From Paenibacillus sp. SY21-1 (GTDB lineage: Bacteria; Bacillota; Bacilli; Paenibacillales; Paenibacillaceae), in the NCBI RefSeq assembly GCF_005222705.1, contig NZ_STGF01000007.1:1-64000 (forward strand): DNA of 64,000 nucleotides. Reading direction: 5' to 3'. Made by a program: the position numbers and the translations under genes. A model generated the notes under the pieces. It worked only from the letters and a program-made list of their open reading frames with translations, searched no databases and was not told the DNA's origin. Shown here piece by piece: positions 59,098-64,000 of the stretch (its first letter is position 1; each line of letters opens with the position of its first letter).

Positions 59098-60072
59098 ATG
59101 ATCCATTCGATTATCGTCCCCATGCTGCTGGGATTTTCGGTATTTCTATGCGGCATGAAGCTGATGGAGCTCGCGCTTCACCGGCTCGCAGGTCCGTATT
59201 TAACCTCGATCGTGGAGCGTTCCACCGCCACGCCGCTGCGCGGTCTTGCCGTCGGTACGGCGACAACCGCCTTCCTTCAAAGCAGCACGGCCGTAACCGT
59301 GATCGCCATCGGGATGGTTAATGCCAGGCTGCTTACGTTTCCGCGCACGCTCGGCATTATTCTCGGAACAAATATCGGCACTTGCCTCACGACCGAGCTC
59401 ATCGGATTAAATCTGAATCGGCTGGCCATGCCGCTCCTTATCGCTTCCGTCTGCCTCTGGCTCATAACGGCCGCCATCAGCGAGCTGCGGCTTTTCCCCG
59501 CGCTCCGGCCTGTCCGTTGGCTGCAGCCAGTCCGATTTTCCTCCATCGCAACATGCGGTTTTGCGCTGCTGCTCTGCGGCATTTCGATGATGCAGGCTGT
59601 CGGCCCCGCCGTGCAGCAAAGCCCTATGTTCGAGTGGTTCCTCGGCAAGGCCGATGACAGCCTCTGGTGGGGGCTTGCCGCCGGGGCGGTACTGACGGCC
59701 GCCGTCCATAGCAGCGCGGCGGTAATCGCCATCCTCATGGGCTTCGTCTCGCTTGGAGCGATGCCTCTCGAGCTTGGGGTCGCGGCGGTCATCGGGGCCA
59801 ATGTCGGGACCTGCGCCACAGCCCTGCTCGCCTCGCTCGGCGGATCGAGAGCAGGGTTATATGTCGCTTTTGCGCATATTTCGCTAAATGTCGGCGGAGC
59901 GTTGGTATTTATGCCATTCGTCCATGAGCTCAGCGCGGTGTCTGCCTGGTTCAGCCATTCGCCGGCGAGCCAAGTCGCGCATGCGCAGACGATATTCAAT
60001 ATCGCAAGCTCGCTTCTCGCGCTGCCGTTGTGCTATATTCGACCGTTCAGCAGGCCGGAGCAGACGGCCTAG
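59098..60072 (+). CDS. Na/Pi-cotransporter family protein
   Basis: 324 residues with about eight membrane helices. Two inverted repeat halves carry the signature QSSTAVTVIAIGMVNA and HSSAAVIAILMGFVS. The start ATG at 59098 has AAGGAGA nine bases upstream. It corresponds in place to B. subtilis yqeW and would be a sodium-linked phosphate or anion transporter; no C-terminal PhoU domain is present. It is the only + strand gene in the housekeeping half, convergent with the NUDIX gene, with a 4-base overlap at the stops. Confidence 0.9.
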   Translation: MIHSIIVPMLLGFSVFLCGMKLMELALHRLAGPYLTSIVERSTATPLRGLAVGTATTAFLQSSTAVTVIAIGMVNARLLTFPRTLGIILGTNIGTCLTTELIGLNLNRLAMPLLIASVCLWLITAAISELRLFPALRPVRWLQPVRFSSIATCGFALLLCGISMMQAVGPAVQQSPMFEWFLGKADDSLWWGLAAGAVLTAAVHSSAAVIAILMGFVSLGAMPLELGVAAVIGANVGTCATALLASLGGSRAGLYVAFAHISLNVGGALVFMPFVHELSAVSAWFSHSPASQVAHAQTIFNIASSLLALPLCYIRPFSRPEQTA

Positions 60073-60506
60073 GGCGCTTCTACATGGATGTCCAGCAATT
60101 GCAGGGCGCCGGCTACGATCCGATGATTGTTGTCGTAGCCGGACTGCCTCTGACGTCTCCAAGCGTCCAGCGGATCAAACCACTCCACCCCGCGAATTTC
60201 CTCCACCTGGGCCTGTAGGGTGCCGCCAATCGCTTCAACCAAGTAATAATGAACCTCCTTGCTCACTTTACCCAGCCGTTCATGCTCGTATTGATATTTG
60301 ATCTGGTCGATCGGCGCCACAATACGGCCAATCAGACCCGTCTCCTCGACAATTTCCCGCAAAGCGGTCTCCTCTACTGTCTCGCCTGGCTCCATCTTCC
60401 CTTTTGGAAGCGACACTTTGCCGTATCGATCCTGAATGAGCTGAATTTGCAGCTTGCCTTGCTCCGTGTAGCGGTATACGACTCCGCCGGCAGAAATTTC
60501 CTTCAT
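60069..60506 (-). CDS. NUDIX hydrolase
   Basis: 145 residues starting MKEISAGGVVYRY; this ATG is chosen for AAAGGAGA eight bases before it. The Nudix box GKMEPGETVEETALREIVEETG fits GX5EX7REUXEEXGU, with PKGK just before, as in Ap4A-type hydrolases. Substrate not determinable. Ends 4 bases inside the convergent transporter gene. Confidence 0.93.
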   Translation of the reverse strand: MKEISAGGVVYRYTEQGKLQIQLIQDRYGKVSLPKGKMEPGETVEETALREIVEETGLIGRIVAPIDQIKYQYEHERLGKVSKEVHYYLVEAIGGTLQAQVEEIRGVEWFDPLDAWRRQRQSGYDNNHRIVAGALQLLDIHVEAP

Positions 60507-60632
60507 GAAGAGACTCTCCTTTGCAACCATTCACATATGATCATAAGTATATGCAGCAAAGGATTCCTCCATCTATTCCCGAAAGAACGGATAAGCAAAG
60601 GAATCCCCGCATGTTCATCTTTGGTTAATCGG

Positions 60633-62024
60633 TCAGGCTTGAACCGCCGCCGGGCGTTCCAGCACGAAATGGAAGGCATCCGCAGCTTCCTCGCGCGGAG
60701 ACGTATCCTCCAGCACGCGTACAAGCGTTCCGCGGCACTCGTTCACGCCCGCTTGCGTCACTTTCACGCGGCACAGCTTGCCGATTAGCGATTCATCGCC
60801 GTTGAATACAACCTGGATATAGTTGTCGGTATAGCCCATGACCAAGCCCTGGCCAGGCGCTCCCTTATAATCGCGTTCAGGGATGACGTCAAGCACTTGC
60901 CCGACAAACTGTTCGGCATAAGCAAGCTGCATTTTCTCGGACAAGTCGATCAGCTTGTGTACGCGCTCGTTTTTAATTTCCTCATCGACTTGGTCCTCCA
61001 TACGGGCAGCCGGCGTGCCTGTCCGTTTGGAATACGGGAAAACGTGCATTTCTGCAAATTTAAGCTCCTCCATGAAACGGAAGCCGTTCTCGAACATTTC
61101 CTCCGTCTCGCCTGGAAATCCGACGATAACGTCAGTTGTAATCGCCACGCCAGGCATAGCCTCGTGAAGACGCTTGATTTTGGCCGCAAACTCTTCTGTC
61201 GTATATTTTCTCCGCATCCGCTTAAGCACCGCATTGTCGCCCGCCTGAAGCGGGATATGGAGGTGACGGCACATTTTCGAGGAACGGTTGAGCACATCAA
61301 TCATGGCATCGTCGATCTGGCTTGCTTCAATCGAGCTGATTCGAATCCGCTCCAGCCCCTCCACCTTATCGAGATCCCAGAGCAGGCTGGTTAAATTGTA
61401 ATTCTCCATATCGTCGCCATAGCCGCCGGTGTGGATGCCCGTGAGCACAACTTCCTTGTAGCCCGACGCGACAAGCTGACGCGCTTGACTCAGGACGCTC
61501 TCCGCAGCCCGGCTGCGGGAAAGACCGCGCGACCACGGAATAATGCAGAAGGTGCAAAAATTGTTGCAGCCCTCCTGAATTTTGAGAAACGCCCGCGTGC
61601 GTTCGGAAAAATCCGGCACGTCCAGCTCTTCAAAATCGCGGGTTTTCATAATGTTTCGAACCGCATTGACAGGCTGGCGATCGCCTTGAATCTGGTTGAC
61701 AAATGTCATGATTTTGTCCCGGTCCTGTGTGCCGATAACCAGATCGACGCCCTCGATTGCCATAATTTCCGCCGGCGAGGTCTGCGCATAGCAGCCTGTA
61801 ACCGCAATAACAGCATCCGGGTTGCGGCGCACCGCGCGGCGAATAATTTGGCGGCTCTTCTTGTCGCCCGTATTCGTAACCGTACAGGTATTGATTAAAT
61901 AAACGTCAGCCGTCGATTCGAAATCGACCTGTTCATAGCCTTCGCTTTTGAATAGCTGCCAAATCGCTTCCGTATCATAGAAGTTCACTTTACAGCCCAG
62001 CGTATAAAATGCGACTGTTGGCAT
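60633..62024 (-). CDS. mtaB: tRNA (N6-threonylcarbamoyladenosine(37)-C2)-methylthiotransferase
   Basis: 463 residues from the ATG at 62024 (MPTVAFYTLGCKVNFYDTEA), preceded by GGAGAG. An N-terminal UPF0004 domain with cluster cysteines (LGCKVN, INTCTVTN, VTGCYAQT), a radical SAM site CNNFCTFCIIPWSRG and a C-terminal TRAM domain. MtaB adds the methylthio group to t6A37 in tRNA. Order prmA-rsmE-mtaB is standard in Firmicutes. rsmE ends 4 bases upstream. Confidence 0.97.
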   Translation of the reverse strand: MPTVAFYTLGCKVNFYDTEAIWQLFKSEGYEQVDFESTADVYLINTCTVTNTGDKKSRQIIRRAVRRNPDAVIAVTGCYAQTSPAEIMAIEGVDLVIGTQDRDKIMTFVNQIQGDRQPVNAVRNIMKTRDFEELDVPDFSERTRAFLKIQEGCNNFCTFCIIPWSRGLSRSRAAESVLSQARQLVASGYKEVVLTGIHTGGYGDDMENYNLTSLLWDLDKVEGLERIRISSIEASQIDDAMIDVLNRSSKMCRHLHIPLQAGDNAVLKRMRRKYTTEEFAAKIKRLHEAMPGVAITTDVIVGFPGETEEMFENGFRFMEELKFAEMHVFPYSKRTGTPAARMEDQVDEEIKNERVHKLIDLSEKMQLAYAEQFVGQVLDVIPERDYKGAPGQGLVMGYTDNYIQVVFNGDESLIGKLCRVKVTQAGVNECRGTLVRVLEDTSPREEAADAFHFVLERPAAVQA

Positions 62025-62028
62025 CTCT

Positions 62029-62808
62029 TCACTCTCCTTCCATTTCGCCTGATTCATACAACAAGCAGGTTAATCCGACAATCCCCGCCGTTTCCGTCCG
62101 CAATATACGGTTGCCAAGCCCGACGAGCAGCGCGCCCGCCGCTTCCGCCTCTTCCGCTTCGCGCTCCGTAAAGCCGCCTTCCGGACCAACGATAAGCAGC
62201 ACATTCGGGGGGGGCGCGTCCGCATGCTGCCGGCTGGCGTTCCATTGCCGTACAGCTTTTGCGATGCCGCGTCCATGAGCCGCGTGCCCTTCGCGCTCGT
62301 AGCAGAGCAGCGCCAGATCGACGCTTCCGATCAGCGCCAGCAGCTCGCGCCACGTTCGCACCGCACCGATTTCCGGAATTCGGCTGCGGTGCGACTGCTC
62401 AGCCGCTTCCTTGGCGATTTTCCCCCAGCGTTCAATCCGCTTCGCTTCCTTCTTGCCGTCATACTGCACAATCATCCGTTCGGATTGAAAAGGAGCAAAA
62501 GCGAACGCGCCGATCTCCGTCCCCTTCTGCACGACCAGCTCCATCTTGTCGCCCTTGGGCAAGCTTTGCGCGATGGTAATGTTCCACTTTGGCTCGCTCT
62601 TTCCCCCAAGCCATTCGACGACATCCGCCACTACTTCGCTCTGCGCCTCGCGGACGCAGACGAGCGCCGTTCGTCCTGCGCCGTCGCTGACAATCAGCTT
62701 ATCGCCGGCTTTCGTACGCATGACACGAAGTGCATGATGGGCATCCTCGCCCGTAATGCGAACCTCGGCTTCGCCGAATTGATCCGCCGCCACAAAATAT
62801 CGTTGCAT
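62029..62808 (-). CDS. rsmE: 16S rRNA (uracil(1498)-N(3))-methyltransferase
   Basis: 259 residues from the ATG at 62808 (MQRYFVAADQFGEAEVRITG). A SPOUT-type enzyme with an N-terminal PUA-like part (HHALRVMRTKAGDKLIVSDG) and the knot motifs LLIVGPEGGFTEREAEEAEA and LGNRILRTETAG. It methylates U1498 of 16S rRNA. Middle region has KMELVVQKGTEIGAFAFAPF, typical of the family. Confidence 0.96.
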   Translation of the reverse strand: MQRYFVAADQFGEAEVRITGEDAHHALRVMRTKAGDKLIVSDGAGRTALVCVREAQSEVVADVVEWLGGKSEPKWNITIAQSLPKGDKMELVVQKGTEIGAFAFAPFQSERMIVQYDGKKEAKRIERWGKIAKEAAEQSHRSRIPEIGAVRTWRELLALIGSVDLALLCYEREGHAAHGRGIAKAVRQWNASRQHADAPPPNVLLIVGPEGGFTEREAEEAEAAGALLVGLGNRILRTETAGIVGLTCLLYESGEMEGE

Positions 62809-62901
62809 CGTTCTTCTCCAACCACCCTTGTGCAAATTCCATCCTTCATCTTACCATGAACGACTTTCAAAAATCTATGTCAAACGAATGCCAGCAAGCT
62901 G

Positions 62902-63582
62902 CTAGCCGGCAAACCAGCTCGCTACGAAAAACAGCGAATGGTCCATAAGCACAGTAGACAACCTTAGAATCGGATCAAGCGTTACCGCCCTAAGCGGTGG
63001 AATGAAGACCAATAGAAGAAAAATAAAAATTCCCCACTGCGCATTTTGATCCATTTTGTACCGAACCTTGATGGGGACCAGATCAGCGATAATCCGGTAG
63101 CCGTCCAGCGGCGGAAGCGGAATCAGGTTAAATACGAACAGCAAAAAATTCAACCCGATTACATATTTGAAAAACGTTTCAACCGCAGCCACAACGCCAA
63201 CCGAAGCGCCGCCCAGCACACCCGAATATACAATGGTAACGAATAAGACAACGGAAACAAAGCCGACGACCAGGTTGCTCAGCGGGCCGACCGCAGATAC
63301 AATAACCCCCATCAGACGCGGCTTCTTGAATCTGCCTTGGTTCACGAGAACCGGCTTCGCCCAGCCAAAGCCTGCAATCAGAATAAGGATGGAACCAAGC
63401 ACGTCCAGGTGAACGCGAGGGTTCAGAGTAACCCGGCCCGCTTTGTACGGGCCTTCGTCTCCGAATTTATAGGCGCTGTACGCGTGGGCAAATTCATGAA
63501 CCGTAAAGCCGATGATAAGCGCCAACGCGACAAAAGGAAGATCCTCCAGCGGGTACCGGATAAATTGTTGCAAAAAATCCAT
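62902..63582 (-). CDS. Site-2 protease family protein (M50)
   Basis: 226 residues from the ATG at 63582, which shares a TAATG overlap with the prmA stop. The zinc site is HEFAHAYSAYKFGD on the first membrane helix, with the second motif FNLIPLPPLDGYRI near the end. Five to six membrane segments are present, no PDZ domain, so it is of the short YwhC/SpoIVFB-like group. Substrate unknown. Insertion of this gene between prmA and rsmE is common in Paenibacillus. Confidence 0.9.
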   Translation of the reverse strand: MDFLQQFIRYPLEDLPFVALALIIGFTVHEFAHAYSAYKFGDEGPYKAGRVTLNPRVHLDVLGSILILIAGFGWAKPVLVNQGRFKKPRLMGVIVSAVGPLSNLVVGFVSVVLFVTIVYSGVLGGASVGVVAAVETFFKYVIGLNFLLFVFNLIPLPPLDGYRIIADLVPIKVRYKMDQNAQWGIFIFLLLVFIPPLRAVTLDPILRLSTVLMDHSLFFVASWFAG

Positions 63583-64000
63583 TAAACCACCTGCGGCTTT
63601 CTCGCCACGAAAGCAATCCACTTCTCATCGCGGCGCTTCTCCAGAACTTCAAATCCCGAGGCCAGCAAACCGGCCTCAACGTCAGTTTCCTTGTTCTCGT
63701 ATACGCCCGATGCGATATAAATGCCTCCCGGCTTTAATGCAGCGAACACATCGTCAACGAACAGCAGAATGATCTCGGCCAAAATATTCGCAACGACCAA
63801 ATCTACCGGCAGCTCGACTGCGGTTTGGCCGCTTTCAGCGCCTGCTTCATCCTGCTTGAGCACGCCCAGCAAATCGCTTAGCTTGACCTCGACTTGGTCG
63901 GACAGCCCGTTCAGCCTCACATTTTCGGTAGCGCTCGATACGGCGACAGGGTCTAAATCAAGCGCAAGCACACGTTTGGCGCCAAGCCTGCACGCCCCGA
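63582..64000 (-). CDS. prmA: Ribosomal protein L11 methyltransferase, 3' part
   Basis: The frame runs off the right edge; about 139 C-terminal codons are visible. The class I SAM fold is clear: RLGAKRVLALDLDPVAV, SATENVRLNGL, DLVVANILAEIILLF (the NPPY-like catalytic strand reads VANILAE in PrmA) and KPGGIYIASGVYENKE. PrmA trimethylates ribosomal protein L11. The start lies outside the window. Confidence 0.93.
   Translation of the reverse strand, partial: GACRLGAKRVLALDLDPVAVSSATENVRLNGLSDQVEVKLSDLLGVLKQDEAGAESGQTAVELPVDLVVANILAEIILLFVDDVFAALKPGGIYIASGVYENKETDVEAGLLASGFEVLEKRRDEKWIAFVARKPQVV

Overview
The window looks like a chromosomal segment of an endospore-forming member of the Paenibacillaceae (Paenibacillus or a close relative). 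This rests on a conserved Firmicutes block on the minus strand in the order prmA, M50 protease, rsmE, mtaB, NUDIX, (Na/Pi transporter on +), rlmI-like, addB, addA, hit, rpsU, yqeY, nfeD, floA, yqfC, yqfD, phoH, pgpH, ybeY, dgkA, cdd, era, yqzL, recO, T-box, glyQ, glyS, PPDK regulator, yqxD, dnaG, sigA, trmK, nif3. The sporulation genes yqfC and yqfD, the glyQS T-box and a two-subunit glycyl-tRNA synthetase all fit that group.

The window has two halves. From about 25.8 kb to 64 kb lies the housekeeping block, transcribed right to left, with short gaps and many stop/start overlaps. The only + strand gene there is a Na/Pi-cotransporter-like gene at 59.1-60.1 kb. From 1 to about 25.6 kb lies an accessory region built around a polymorphic toxin locus.

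That locus starts with a 1984-residue secreted protein (19614-25568) with 21 RCC1-type repeats, probably three seven-bladed propellers, then fibronectin III domains and a cohesin-like end. Directly downstream is a 2920-residue secreted protein (10803-19565). It joins a subtilisin-type protease, a long YD/RHS shell, a Hint (intein-like) domain and a barnase-type RNase. A barstar-type immunity gene follows (10386-10784).

Further left are two orphan Hint-toxin-immunity modules. The first (2918-4183) has an unassigned toxin and immunity gene. The second (200-1308) has a toxin resembling polymorphic toxin type 30, broken by two frameshifts. In both, the Hint domain has been cut at the same codon by an IS110-family element, which removed the N-terminal Hint nucleophile. 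Orphan module 2918-4183 and the live module share the same downstream element with a terminator. Together these features look like a store of silent toxin cassettes that could recombine into the live gene through the Hint sequence on one side and the terminator on the other.

Between the live and silent modules is a small island (5.6-10.1 kb). It carries a tyrosine recombinase with a nearby 39-bp palindrome, a sigma-like regulator, small zinc-ribbon and membrane proteins, and an Xre repressor with twin operators. Insertion sequences of three families (IS630, IS3, IS110) lie among the silent modules. The IS3 and IS630 copies are broken; the IS110 copy looks intact and has a noncoding 5' region that could encode a bridge RNA. 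No rRNA, tRNA or CRISPR array was seen.
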